38,804 nucleotides of DNA from Streptomyces spiralis (GCF_014654675.1 NZ_BNBC01000015.1:143600-182403), one strand, 5' to 3'; counted from the stretch's first letter, positions 22,879 through 30,611 are shown. The notes: generated from the sequence alone by a model not told the origin. A program made the numbers and translations.

Positions 22879-24182
22879 CGGTGGCCTCCAGTCGTGGGCA
22901 CGGGGGTGAACCGTACGGGCAGTGCCGACATCCCGCGCAGAAAGGCGGACGGCCGGCGGGCCAGCGTCGGCGCGGGGACCGCCAGATCCAGGTCGGGCAG
23001 CCGGTCCAGCAGCACCTCGATCCCGGTACGGGCGATGACCTCGGCGATCTCCTGGGCGGGGAAGGGACAGCGGTACTCGCCGTAACTGAAGGCGAAGTGC
23101 GCGCTGTTGCCCGTGTGCGGGCCGTCGGTCGCCCGCGGCCCGTGCTGCCGTACGGCCGGGTCGGCGTTGGCTCCCGCGAGGCCCAGCAGCAGCATGTCCC
23201 CGGTGCGGAGGGCACGGCCGCCCAGCTGGGTGTCGCGGGCAGCCCAGCGTCCGGAGAGGATCTGGGTGGGGGTGTCCTCCCACAGGACCTCGTTCATGGC
23301 CTGCGCGACGCTGTGGCGGCCGCCGCCGAGGGAGGCGGCGAACCGGTCGTCGGTGAGCATGAGCCGTATCGAGTTGCCGAGCCAGTCGGCGGTGGGCAGG
23401 TGCCCGGCGGCCGTGACGGCCATCAGGTCGAGCATGTACTCCTGCTCGGTGAAGGGCTCCGGGTGGGCGAGCATCCGTGAGGTCACATCGGCGCCCGGCT
23501 GTTCCCGCTTGGTCTCCACAAGGCGCTGTATGAGCTCGCCGAACCGCGCGTACGCCTGCTGCGCGTCCGCTCCGCCGTCGGCGAGGGCGTTGAGCACCCG
23601 GGCCATCTCCGGACCGTCCTCGAAGGGGAATCCGATGATCCGGGCGAGCGCCAGCACCGGCAGCTGCACGGCGTACTCGGCGACCAGCTCGGCCGAGCCG
23701 CGGCCGCAGAAGCCGTCGATCAGCTCGTCGGCCAACCGCTCGGTGATGCCGCGCAGTTCGAAGAGGTCGACGCCCTCCAGGGCCGGAACGGCCATCTCGC
23801 AGTGGCGGCGGTGCTCCGCACCGACGGTGTAGTAGATGGACGGCTGGCGTTGGCCGACCATCGGCAGTAGCGGCCAGTCCGGGGGGATGTTCTCCCACTG
23901 GTTCCACAGGCCCACGTCCCGGGGGAAGAGCACGGGGTCGCTGGTGACCTGGTGGAGTTCGCGGTAGCCGATGACCAGCCAGGCGGGGAACCCGCCGAGC
24001 TCCACGGGGACGACCGGGCCGTGCTCGCGGCGGATCTCCCGGTAGAGCCCCGACGGGTCGGTGTGGAACCGGGGGCCGCTGAGCGGCACGGCGTCGGTGC
24101 CCGTGTGGGCCGGACACCCCACGGGGGGCGCGGGGTGCGGCCGTCCGGCGGACGGCGCTTCGGGGGAGGGCGAGGTCGTCAC
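22875..24182 (-). CDS. Cytochrome P450 lacking ExxR, CYP157-like, conservon-associated
   Basis: A 435-residue P450 starting at GTG 24182, overlapping the GTPase stop as GTGA. The heme loop FSYGEYRCPF has ligand C372. The K-helix reads E298-V-L-W301, so the normally invariant Arg of ExxR is Trp. The same loss is described for CYP157C1 of S. coelicolor (EQSLW), which supports CYP157. The I-helix is also unusual: AGHLPTADW (259-267) instead of AGxETT, so the proton-delivery Thr is displaced. Oxygen activation may be altered. The positions 298, 301 and 372 coincide with those of the following CYP154-like protein, indicating paralogues. Confidence 0.92.
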   Translation of the reverse strand: MTTSPSPEAPSAGRPHPAPPVGCPAHTGTDAVPLSGPRFHTDPSGLYREIRREHGPVVPVELGGFPAWLVIGYRELHQVTSDPVLFPRDVGLWNQWENIPPDWPLLPMVGQRQPSIYYTVGAEHRRHCEMAVPALEGVDLFELRGITERLADELIDGFCGRGSAELVAEYAVQLPVLALARIIGFPFEDGPEMARVLNALADGGADAQQAYARFGELIQRLVETKREQPGADVTSRMLAHPEPFTEQEYMLDLMAVTAAGHLPTADWLGNSIRLMLTDDRFAASLGGGRHSVAQAMNEVLWEDTPTQILSGRWAARDTQLGGRALRTGDMLLLGLAGANADPAVRQHGPRATDGPHTGNSAHFAFSYGEYRCPFPAQEIAEVIARTGIEVLLDRLPDLDLAVPAPTLARRPSAFLRGMSALPVRFTPVPTTGGHR

Positions 24183-24790
24183 GATGCGGTCTCCCGGGCG
24201 GAGGCGAGGGCCTGCAGATGCTCTACGAGCGTGATCAGCACGTTCTTGCTGGATGCGCGGGAGCGGGCGTCGCAGTCGACCAGGGGCACCCGCGGGTCCA
24301 GGTCGAGCGCGTCACGCAGCGCCTCCGGGGAGTGCCGCGGGCCGCCGAAGTCGTTGCGGGCCACGATGAACGGCGTTCCGTGGTGCTCCAGCCGGTCGAT
24401 GGCGTACCAGGAGTCGGCCAGCCGCCGGGCGTCGACCAGGACCACCGCGCCGAGGGTGCCGGCGAACAGCCGGTCCCACAGGAACCAGAAGCGCTCCTGC
24501 CCGGGCGCGCCGAACAGGTAGAGCACCGTCCGCCGGTCGAGGGAGATGCGCCCGAAGTCGAAGGCGACGGTCGTCGAGGTCTTCCCCGCCACGCCGCCGA
24601 GGTCGTCGACGCCACGGCCGGCCTGGGTCATCGTCTCCTCGGTGCTCAGCGGACGGATGTCGCTGACCGAACGCACCAGGGTGGTCTTGCCGACGCCGAA
24701 ACCGCCCACGACGACGATCTTCAGTCCGTTGTCGGCGGTGCGGCTCAGCGGGGTGCGGGCCGCCGGGGCGTCAGAGATTGCGTAGTCCAA
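24179..24790 (-). CDS. cvnD: Conservon Ras-like GTPase
   Basis: A 203-residue GTP-binding protein (ATP/GTP-binding family of conservons). The start is TTG 24790 (MDYAISDAP, the usual family opening), overlapping the cvnC end by 20 bases. G1 is GGFGVGKTT at 29-37; G3 is the conservon form FGAPGQERFWFLWD at 93-106, where Ras has DxxG. The G4 region reads VARNDFGG near 134 instead of NKxD, and G5 is VDCDARS at 161-167. Small GTPases of this type are the output of the conservon complex with CvnA, CvnB and CvnC at the membrane. It should cycle between GDP and GTP; the effector is unknown. Confidence 0.93.
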   Translation of the reverse strand: MDYAISDAPAARTPLSRTADNGLKIVVVGGFGVGKTTLVRSVSDIRPLSTEETMTQAGRGVDDLGGVAGKTSTTVAFDFGRISLDRRTVLYLFGAPGQERFWFLWDRLFAGTLGAVVLVDARRLADSWYAIDRLEHHGTPFIVARNDFGGPRHSPEALRDALDLDPRVPLVDCDARSRASSKNVLITLVEHLQALASARETAS

Positions 24791-25127
24791 CGAGCACCTG
24801 CTCCAGGAGGATCGGGTCGAGTAGTTGCGCCCGGGCGGGGGCGGTGCGCGGATGCCGGGCGGTGATCACACCCATGTCCAGCAGGTCGGCCAGGAGGATC
24901 CGCACGATGCCGACGGGTAGTCGCAGGTCCGCCGCGATCTCCACGACCGCGGTGGGCAGACGGCACATGCGCAGGATCGCGGCGTGCTCCGACTGCATGC
25001 CCGGACGCGGCTCGGACTCGCTGACCACCAGTGTGACCAGGTCGAACTCGTGCCCGTCCGCCCGGCTGCGGCCCCCGGTCAGGGTGTACAGCCGGTCGGG
25101 GTCGTCGTCCCGGCCCGGGCGGCTCAT
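24771..25127 (-). CDS. cvnC: Conservon DUF742 protein
   Basis: A 118-residue protein starting at ATG 25127, overlapping the cvnB stop as ATGA. Typical DUF742 features: DRLYTLTGGRSRADGHEFDLVTLV at the N-terminus (about 11-34), then a winged-helix-like half, with SEHAAILRMCRLPTAVVEIA and RLPVGIVRILLADLLDMGVI (about 45-88). The end overlaps cvnD. CvnC proteins are described as parts of the membrane-associated heterocomplex with CvnA, B and D. DNA binding has been suggested by the helix pattern but not shown. Confidence 0.93.
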   Translation of the reverse strand: MSRPGRDDDPDRLYTLTGGRSRADGHEFDLVTLVVSESEPRPGMQSEHAAILRMCRLPTAVVEIAADLRLPVGIVRILLADLLDMGVITARHPRTAPARAQLLDPILLEQVLVGLRNL

Positions 25128-25549
25128 GCCGCGCCGTCCCCGGCGGGCTCCCGCGGCGGAGCGCTGAGGTACTCCCCGAGCTGCTCGACCAGTTCGTGCA
25201 TGTTGTGGCCGATCAGGCCGGGCTCGGCGTCCTCGTCCGCGACGACCGCCACATGGGCCCCTTCGCCGGCCTCCACGATGAAGAGGATGCCGCCGTAGAA
25301 CTCGGTCATGGACTGGCGCACCCCGCCGGTCCCGTCCCCGAACTCCACGGAGGCGCCGTGGGAGAGGCTCTGGATGCCGGCCGAGATCGCCGCGAGCTGG
25401 TCCGCCCGGTCCTCGGAGAGCTCGCCGGTGTGACAGAGCTTCAGCCCGTCACGGGACAGCACCAAGGCGTGCCTGGCTCCCGGCGTACGCTCCAACAGGC
25501 CCTCCAGCAGCCAGGTGAGCTCGGTCACCGCTGCGGCGGGTGCAGTCAT
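25124..25549 (-). CDS. cvnB: Conservon roadblock/LC7 protein
   Basis: A 141-residue roadblock/LC7-domain protein starting at ATG 25549, overlapping the cvnA stop as ATGA. The domain runs from about 6 to 120, with LTWLLEGLLERTPGARHALV, SRDGLKLCHTG and the central DRADQLAAISAGIQSLSHGA. These proteins often act as GTPase regulators, similar to MglB, and in conservons bind CvnD and CvnA. The C-terminal 20 residues are Pro/Ala-rich. Confidence 0.94.
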   Translation of the reverse strand: MTAPAAAVTELTWLLEGLLERTPGARHALVLSRDGLKLCHTGELSEDRADQLAAISAGIQSLSHGASVEFGDGTGGVRQSMTEFYGGILFIVEAGEGAHVAVVADEDAEPGLIGHNMHELVEQLGEYLSAPPREPAGDGAA

Positions 25550-27201
25550 CGGTCATCCTCCGAGTGGGAAGCGGTAGCAGTGGAAGAGGGCCTGCCGTCG
25601 ACCGGGTCGCCCGTCGCGGCTTCCACCGCGGGACCCTGCCCGGTGACGGCCCGGCGGAACGCGCCGAGGCGGTGGGCGGAGGCGGCCGACGTCGGGCGCG
25701 GTGTGACGGCCGGCGCGGGCCGCCGCTCCGCCCCGGGGACCCCTTCCGGATGGGCGGCGGCGAGGGTGCGGCCACGGCGCCGCTTGGGCAGGGCGCCGGC
25801 GCCGAGGGGCGTCGCGGCCGTGGGGTCTGTGGCGGTGGGGTCCATGGAGGTCGGATCCGCGCACGTGGGGTCTGTGGCGGTGGGGTCCGCGGTGGTCGGG
25901 TCCGCGCCCGTGGGATCTGCGGCCGTGGCGTGCTCCTGGGCGTGGGTCTTGGCGGACGGGAGCGCCACCGGCGTCGGCGGCGCGGAGGTCTTCCGGGCCG
26001 GCAGGGGCGAGACCGGGACCGGGACGGGGACCACCTCGGGCTCCGGTGTCCGGCCGGCCTCCGGTGCCCGGGCCGGCTCCGGTTCCGGGTCGGGCTGGGG
26101 CCGGGTGATCAGATCCTGCGGCAGCAGTACGACGACGCCGGTGCCGCCGCTCGCCGAGGGCCGGAAGGACACCGTCAGACCGTGTTTGCGAGCGAGGCGC
26201 CCCACCACGGCGAGGCCCAGGCGGGTGCCGGACAGTTCGGCCAGGTCCTGCGAGGCCCCGCCGACGGAGTGCTCGGCCCGGCGAAGAGCGACGTCGCTCA
26301 TCACCAGGCCGCTGTCCTCCACGGTGATCACCACGCCGGCCGGCACCTCCGAGACGTAGACGTGGACCTCGGTGGTGGGCGGCGAGAAGTTGCAGGCGTT
26401 GTCGAGGATCTCGGCCAGGGCGTGCATGACGCCCTCGGCGGCGTAGCCGGCGACCGCGAGGTCGGTGATCGAGTGCAGCCGCACCCGCTGGTAGCCGGCG
26501 ATCCGGCCCATGGCGCCGCGCAGCACCGATTCCATGACGATGGGCTTGGCCCAGCGGCGTCCCGAGCGGGCGCCGGTGAGCACCGCGATGCTGTCGGCCA
26601 GGCGGCCGGCCTGGGCGGTGCGGTGGTCCAGGTGCAGCAGGTCGCCGAGCACGTCGGGGTCGATGTGCCGGTGCTCCATCTCCCGCAGGTCCGCCAGCAT
26701 GCCGGTGGCCAGCGCCTGCATCCGGCCGGCGACGTTGGCGCAGGCGGCGAGGGCCGCGGCCCGGCGGTTCTCGCTGCGGCCGAACTCCTCCGCCAGCCGG
26801 CGCAGCGCCCGCTGGTGGGCCGGGTCGGCCGGCTGGGGAACGGCGGCGAGCGCGGTCTCCCACGCCGAGCCGCCGCGCACCCGCTCCAGCAGCGCCGGTA
26901 CGGTCTCGTCGGCGAACGCCCGCGCCGAAGCGGCCGCCTCGGTGGCCGCGGCCTCCGCCTGCCGCCGCGCACGTCCGGCCTGCTCGCACTGGTGGACGGC
27001 GGTGGCCACGGCGGCGCAGAGCGCCAGGGCGGCCGCACCCGCTCCGATCGCCAGGGGAGTGCGGAACGACGCGGGCGCGGAGGCCGTCGCCCACACCACG
27101 ACGGCCGCGGCCACGACCACGGTGGCGAGCAGCACCCGCAGGGTCCTGCGCGGCGAGGGACGCTCCGCCCGGGGGCTGGCCGCGTCTGTGTGCACTGTCA
27201 T
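25546..27201 (-). CDS. cvnA: Conservon sensor ATPase, short form
   Basis: A 551-residue histidine-kinase-like ATPase. ATG 27201 is preceded by GAGGA nine bases upstream. Two membrane segments lie at about 20-40 and 48-70, joined by only a few residues, so no extracellular sensor or nitrate-sensing domain is present. A coiled segment follows, with a dimerisation-like LLHLDHRTAQAGRLADSIAV near 188-207. The ATPase has N268 in EILDNACNFSPP, D296-S-G in VEDSGLVM, GTRLGLAVV near 325 and SGGTGVVV near 341. The last ~190 residues are low complexity, including seven DPT repeats. It heads the six-gene operon and probably controls cvnD through cvnB. Confidence 0.92.
   Translation of the reverse strand: MTVHTDAASPRAERPSPRRTLRVLLATVVVAAAVVVWATASAPASFRTPLAIGAGAAALALCAAVATAVHQCEQAGRARRQAEAAATEAAASARAFADETVPALLERVRGGSAWETALAAVPQPADPAHQRALRRLAEEFGRSENRRAAALAACANVAGRMQALATGMLADLREMEHRHIDPDVLGDLLHLDHRTAQAGRLADSIAVLTGARSGRRWAKPIVMESVLRGAMGRIAGYQRVRLHSITDLAVAGYAAEGVMHALAEILDNACNFSPPTTEVHVYVSEVPAGVVITVEDSGLVMSDVALRRAEHSVGGASQDLAELSGTRLGLAVVGRLARKHGLTVSFRPSASGGTGVVVLLPQDLITRPQPDPEPEPARAPEAGRTPEPEVVPVPVPVSPLPARKTSAPPTPVALPSAKTHAQEHATAADPTGADPTTADPTATDPTCADPTSMDPTATDPTAATPLGAGALPKRRRGRTLAAAHPEGVPGAERRPAPAVTPRPTSAASAHRLGAFRRAVTGQGPAVEAATGDPVDGRPSSTATASHSEDDR
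25819..25923 (-). repeat. 15-bp repeats (DPT) with a 45-bp higher-order unit in cvnA
   Basis: Seven 15-base units, each encoding Asp-Pro-Thr plus two variable residues. Units 1-3 and 4-6 are near-identical in order, so the array also repeats at 45 bases. It codes for part of the disordered CvnA tail; frame is preserved whatever the copy number. Confidence 0.85.
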
Positions 27202-27488
27202 CGACTGGTTCCTCGGGGCCGTGACGGTTGCCGGTCGGTCGATGAACGACACCGGGGAGGTCGTGTTCTCGACAATTCGCGGTCATCATATGGGGAGTTG
27301 ACGATTACTCGGGAGCGGAACCTGAGACGCTCGAGCCGCTGTGTGACCGAAAATGAACGGTGCGGTGACCGGCTTCTGTCGCCCCGGGGCAGGGGCGCGT
27401 GGCGGAGCGCATGCCCGGAGGCGTGGGCGGAATCCATGTGATCATCCACCCTCGTAGCCACACACCTGCCGTGTCACGGAGGAACACC

Positions 27489-27965
27489 ATGTGGCGCACC
27501 GTCCCGACGACCGCCGGGCCCCTGCCTGTGCCTTCTCCCGACCACCGGTGGACCGTGCTGTTCTTCATCACCGAGCCCGGTATCGGCGAGCGACTGCCCG
27601 AACTGGGTGGCTGCACCACGGGACTGTGCTCCGCGCGCGACGCGGCGGCGGCCTTCGCCCGTGCCGACGCCCGGGTGCTCGGCGTCAGCGCTCATGCCCC
27701 CGGCCGGCTGGCCGAGTTCGCGGAGGGCCGCGCCCTCGGATACCCGCTCGTCGGCGACGAGGACCTGTCCCTGGGCCGCGCGTTCGGCGTCCCCGAGGTG
27801 CGGGCCGAGGACCGGACGCTGTTCGCGCGTGCCGCCGTCGTCCTGGACCGCACCGGCCGGGTGCGGTCCCTGATCCACCCGGTGCCGGAGCCCGAGCGGC
27901 ACGCCGAGCTGGTGCTGGAGCGGCTGGCCCGACTCACGGATTCCGAAGGCACGCTGCAGGGCTGA
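27489..27965 (+). CDS. Peroxiredoxin, BCP/PrxQ-like
   Basis: A 158-residue thioredoxin-fold peroxidase from ATG 27489, with GGAGG six bases upstream. The redox motif is GGCTTGLCSARD, with C42 and C47 separated by four residues, as in E. coli BCP (CTVQAC). Before it, WTVLFFITEPG corresponds to the first thioredoxin strand; later RALGYPLVGDEDLSLGRAFGVP and FARAAVVLDRTGRVRSL are typical of AhpC/TSA family members. It should reduce peroxides using thiols from thioredoxin. It is divergent from cvnA with 287 bases between starts, so co-regulation is possible but not demonstrated. Confidence 0.86.
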   Translation: MWRTVPTTAGPLPVPSPDHRWTVLFFITEPGIGERLPELGGCTTGLCSARDAAAAFARADARVLGVSAHAPGRLAEFAEGRALGYPLVGDEDLSLGRAFGVPEVRAEDRTLFARAAVVLDRTGRVRSLIHPVPEPERHAELVLERLARLTDSEGTLQG

Positions 27966-28090
27966 CCTTCCGTCATGCCTCTCAGTGGGTGGAATCACTC
28001 CTCACCCGCGTGACCGCGTACCGTCTCTTCGGCGGCCGGCCGTTTCCTCCCGCCGCCGCGGCCTGACCGGTGCGAGAGAGGCGGGGCCGG

Positions 28091-28768
28091 ATGGACGTGC
28101 TCGGAGTGGACGCCTGCGGCAAGCGGGGGTGGGTCGGGATCCGGCTGGTGGACGGGGCGTACGCGGGCAGTCTGGTGGACGTCCGGCTCGATGCGTTGAT
28201 CGGGCGTGCCGGCGGCGTCCAGGGCGTCGCGGTGGACATGCCGTTGGGGCTCGTCGACAGAGGGTGGCGTGCCGCCGACCTCGCGGCCAGGGCGCTGCTC
28301 GGGGAGCGGCGGAGCAGTGTGTTCCTGGTGGCGCCGAAGGCGGCGTGGCAGGAGGCCGACTACCCGGCGGCGGCGGACCGGTGCCAGGAGCTCGCCGGTG
28401 GGCGGTTGAGCCGGCAGGCGTGGGCGCTGGCGCCGAAGCTTCTCGAGGCCCGGGCCTGTTGGCTCGCCGATGGACGGATCCACGAGGTGCATCCCGAGGT
28501 GTCCTTCCGCGAGTTGGCCGGCGGGGCGCCCCTGGCCCACGCCAAGAAGACCTGGCGTGGCCAGAATCTGCGCCGCTCCCTGCTGGCCGGGGCCGGGCTC
28601 GTGCTCCCGGACGAGCTAGGTGAGGCGGACCGCGTTCCCGCGGACGACGTTCTCGACGCCGCCGTCGCCGCGTGGTCCGCCCACCGGATCGCGCTCGGCA
28701 CCGCGGGCCGGGTTCCCGAGGCGGCGGAACTGGATGCGGGCGGGCGGGCCGTGGAGATCAGGTACTGA
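28091..28768 (+). CDS. DUF429 protein (predicted RNase H-like nuclease fold)
   Basis: A 225-residue protein from ATG 28091. It begins MDVLGVDACGKRGWVGIRL, the usual DUF429 opening with the first acidic strand. VAVDMPLGLVDRGWR (about 47-61) provides the second Asp; RSSVFLVAPKAAW (75-87), EVHPEVSFRELAGGAPLAH (136-154) and ADDVLDAAVAAWSA (191-204) match the rest of the family. DUF429 is related to RNase H-like nucleases by fold; the substrate is unknown. The stop lies 24 bases from the convergent MBL-fold gene. Confidence 0.84.
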   Translation: MDVLGVDACGKRGWVGIRLVDGAYAGSLVDVRLDALIGRAGGVQGVAVDMPLGLVDRGWRAADLAARALLGERRSSVFLVAPKAAWQEADYPAAADRCQELAGGRLSRQAWALAPKLLEARACWLADGRIHEVHPEVSFRELAGGAPLAHAKKTWRGQNLRRSLLAGAGLVLPDELGEADRVPADDVLDAAVAAWSAHRIALGTAGRVPEAAELDAGGRAVEIRY

Positions 28769-28792
28769 GCCACCTAGTCAACTGACAGCCCG

Positions 28793-29422
28793 TCAGCTCG
28801 CTTGTGGGAGAAGACGGAGGGCGTAGGTACGGCCCTCGACGCCCCACTCGCCGGACGGAGGTCTCTCGCCGGCGTCGATCGCTCGGAGGACGGGGCGTCC
28901 GACGTGGGCGTAGACGAGGCGGCGTACGCCGTGGCGTGCGGCCTCTTCCGCGACGGTCCGGACGGTGGCGTGGCCGCCGACGCCGCCGCGGAAACGGATC
29001 GGCCGGTTCCAGGCGGCGGCCTCGGCGAACATCAGGTCCGCGCCCGCCGCCCACGCGGGGAACTCCAGGAACTCCGGGGCCCAGACGGCCAGCAGCCCGT
29101 CCGCCTCGATGCGGTAGCCGTAGGCGGGGTGGGAGGTGTGCACGACCGGACGGCAGCGCACCCGCAGGCCGTCCAGGTCGACGTCTCCGGCGCGTACCTG
29201 GACGTCCCGCTCGGCGGCGTGCCGTCGCAGCGCGGAGCGCAGTTCGGAGTGCTCGTCGGTGACCAGCCAGGCGTCGAGCCGGCCCGGCGGTGGCAGGGCG
29301 CCGGGCCCGCCGTCGAAGGCCACCCTGCGCCGGGCGTGGCGCAGCAGCAGTCCGGCGGGTGCGAACCGCGGCGAGTTCATCGCTCCCACGCCCAGCAGGG
29401 TCAGCCGCAGCCATCGGGTCAT
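28793..29422 (-). CDS. MBL-fold protein with degenerate metal site
   Basis: A 209-residue protein from ATG 29422. LTLLGVGAMNSPRFAPAGLLL (8-27) and VAFDGGPG (34-41) match the start of RNase Z-type metallo-beta-lactamase proteins. The HxHxDH metal motif should follow, but the sequence is TDEHSEL with only H58. H95 and H98 in VVHTSHPAYGYRI, H141 in GGHATVRTVAE and H163 in YAHVGRP match later positions. The two-zinc centre is therefore probably incomplete, so it may be a one-metal enzyme or a non-catalytic relative. Last gene of a leftward set; it starts 4 bases after the MazG-like stop. Confidence 0.8.
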   Translation of the reverse strand: MTRWLRLTLLGVGAMNSPRFAPAGLLLRHARRRVAFDGGPGALPPPGRLDAWLVTDEHSELRSALRRHAAERDVQVRAGDVDLDGLRVRCRPVVHTSHPAYGYRIEADGLLAVWAPEFLEFPAWAAGADLMFAEAAAWNRPIRFRGGVGGHATVRTVAEEAARHGVRRLVYAHVGRPVLRAIDAGERPPSGEWGVEGRTYALRLLPQAS

Positions 29423-29426
29423 CGCA

Positions 29427-29831
29427 TCACGCTCGGGGTTCAGGCCGAGGGGGACCGGCCTGCGTTCCGGGTGCCCCGGCCGCTCCGAGCGAACGCTCCC
29501 TGACCCTCGCCAGGTGGCGGTCGAAGACCTCCCGTGCGTCGGGGGTCAGGGTGCGCAGGGCCACCAGCGCCGTGATGACCACGTCGCACAGCTCGGACTG
29601 CACGTCCTCCCACGTGTGGGTGGTGCCCTTGCGCGGGTTCTGGCCCATCACGCCGATCACCGCCTGGGCGGCCTCGCCGACCTCCTCGGACAGCTTGAGC
29701 ATCCTCAGCAGCAGGCCTTCCCGGCCGTCGTACGGCCCGTGCGTGTCGAGCCACGTCCACAGGGCGTCGATGGAGGTCCAGAGGTCCGCGGGGGCCGCCA
29801 CGGGGGTGGTCGTCGTGTCCTGATCGCTCAT
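29427..29831 (-). CDS. MazG-like nucleotide pyrophosphohydrolase-family protein
   Basis: A 134-residue protein from ATG 29831. The open frame continues far upstream through other genes but the family start is MSDQDTTTT. The all-alpha MazG-like core is GPYDGREGLLLRMLKLSEEVGEAAQAVIG (39-67), with the metal-binding SEEVGE pattern, then SELCDVVITALVAL (85-98), giving the second ExxD. It should hydrolyse NTPs or related nucleotides to monophosphates. An ~30-residue Pro/Arg tail follows. It lies 74 bases after DoxX and just before the MBL-fold gene. Confidence 0.86.
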   Translation of the reverse strand: MSDQDTTTTPVAAPADLWTSIDALWTWLDTHGPYDGREGLLLRMLKLSEEVGEAAQAVIGVMGQNPRKGTTHTWEDVQSELCDVVITALVALRTLTPDAREVFDRHLARVRERSLGAAGAPGTQAGPPRPEPRA

Positions 29832-29905
29832 GGGCACGCAGCCTGCCACGGCTCCCGTGGCTCCCCGAACCGTGCCTCGGCGGCCGCGCGTCAGCCGCTC
29901 GTCGG

Positions 29906-30451
29906 TCACTCCTCGAACAGCGCCTCCTGCTGCCCCTCCTTCTGGCGCCGCAGGTGCCTGACGCGGGCGCCGATGACCAGGGCCGTCCCCGCGGCCGTCA
30001 CCGCGAACGACACCGGGACCATCCAGCCGCGGTTGACCGCGTGCCCGAGAGCGTGGTCCACGGAGAGGCGGCCGGGGCCGCTGATCGAGAGACCGGCGGC
30101 CGTCAGGCCCAGGGAGGCCGCGTACTCGTAGCCGCCGCCCTGGGCGAAGAAGCCGCTCGGCGCGTGCACCGCCGCCGCCCCCGCCATCGCCCCGGCCGCC
30201 GCGGCGCCGGCCGCCGGGGTCGCCAGGCCCAGGGCCAGCAGCAGCCCGCCGCCCGCCTCCGCCAGTCCCGCCGCTGCCGCGCTCGCCTTCCCCGGCCGGT
30301 AGCCGACGGACTCCATGAACTGCCCGGTTCCCGCCAGGCCGGCCCCGCCGAACCAGCCGAGCAGCTTCTGCGCGCCGTGCGCGGCCAGCACGCCTCCCGT
30401 TCCCAGCCGGAGCAGCAGCAGGCCCACATCTCGTCGGTCGTAACAGGTCAC
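29906..30451 (-). CDS. DoxX-family membrane protein
   Basis: A 181-residue protein starting at GTG 30451 (GGAG five bases upstream); the upstream frame is a Pro/Arg-rich shadow. RRDVGLLLLRLGTGGVLAAHGAQKLLGWFGG at the N-terminus is the DoxX signature (a helix, then the A-H-G-x-Q-K turn). Four membrane helices follow, Ala/Gly-rich. The last helix ends in a basic tail with RRQKEGQQEALFEE. DoxX-like proteins are linked to redox or sulfur metabolism in some bacteria (RhtX/DoxX/SodA membrane complex in mycobacteria); the role here is unknown. Probably first gene of the leftward set. Confidence 0.88.
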   Translation of the reverse strand: MTCYDRRDVGLLLLRLGTGGVLAAHGAQKLLGWFGGAGLAGTGQFMESVGYRPGKASAAAAGLAEAGGGLLLALGLATPAAGAAAAGAMAGAAAVHAPSGFFAQGGGYEYAASLGLTAAGLSISGPGRLSVDHALGHAVNRGWMVPVSFAVTAAGTALVIGARVRHLRRQKEGQQEALFEE

Positions 30452-30491
30452 GGTGACTCCAGACGGCTCCAAGGGGAAGGACTCGGAGTTG

Positions 30492-30530
30492 CCTCCGGGT
30501 TCCCACCGGAGTTCCCTCCGGGTTCCCACC
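30492..30530. repeat. Direct repeat in a divergent intergenic region
   Basis: A 16-base sequence CCTCCGGGTTCCCACC occurs twice, at 30492-30507 and 30515-30530 (23-base period). It lies between the divergent DoxX and NTF2-like genes. Two helical turns of spacing would suit a dimeric regulator, but no such regulator is identified. Confidence 0.55.
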
Positions 30531-30611
30531 CTCGCACCGGGGACACCCGCTCGGCCCGCCCACGGCGCTGTTCGGGTGGCGGGGAGCCGGGGGCGGTGTG
30601 ACTCTGCCGAC

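Noticed and set aside
21601..24117. An 838-codon leftward frame that would fuse two P450s
   Set aside because: Its first ~410 codons are a frameshifted reading of the CYP157-like gene. The CYP154-like protein begins at TTG 22878 with its own ribosome site.
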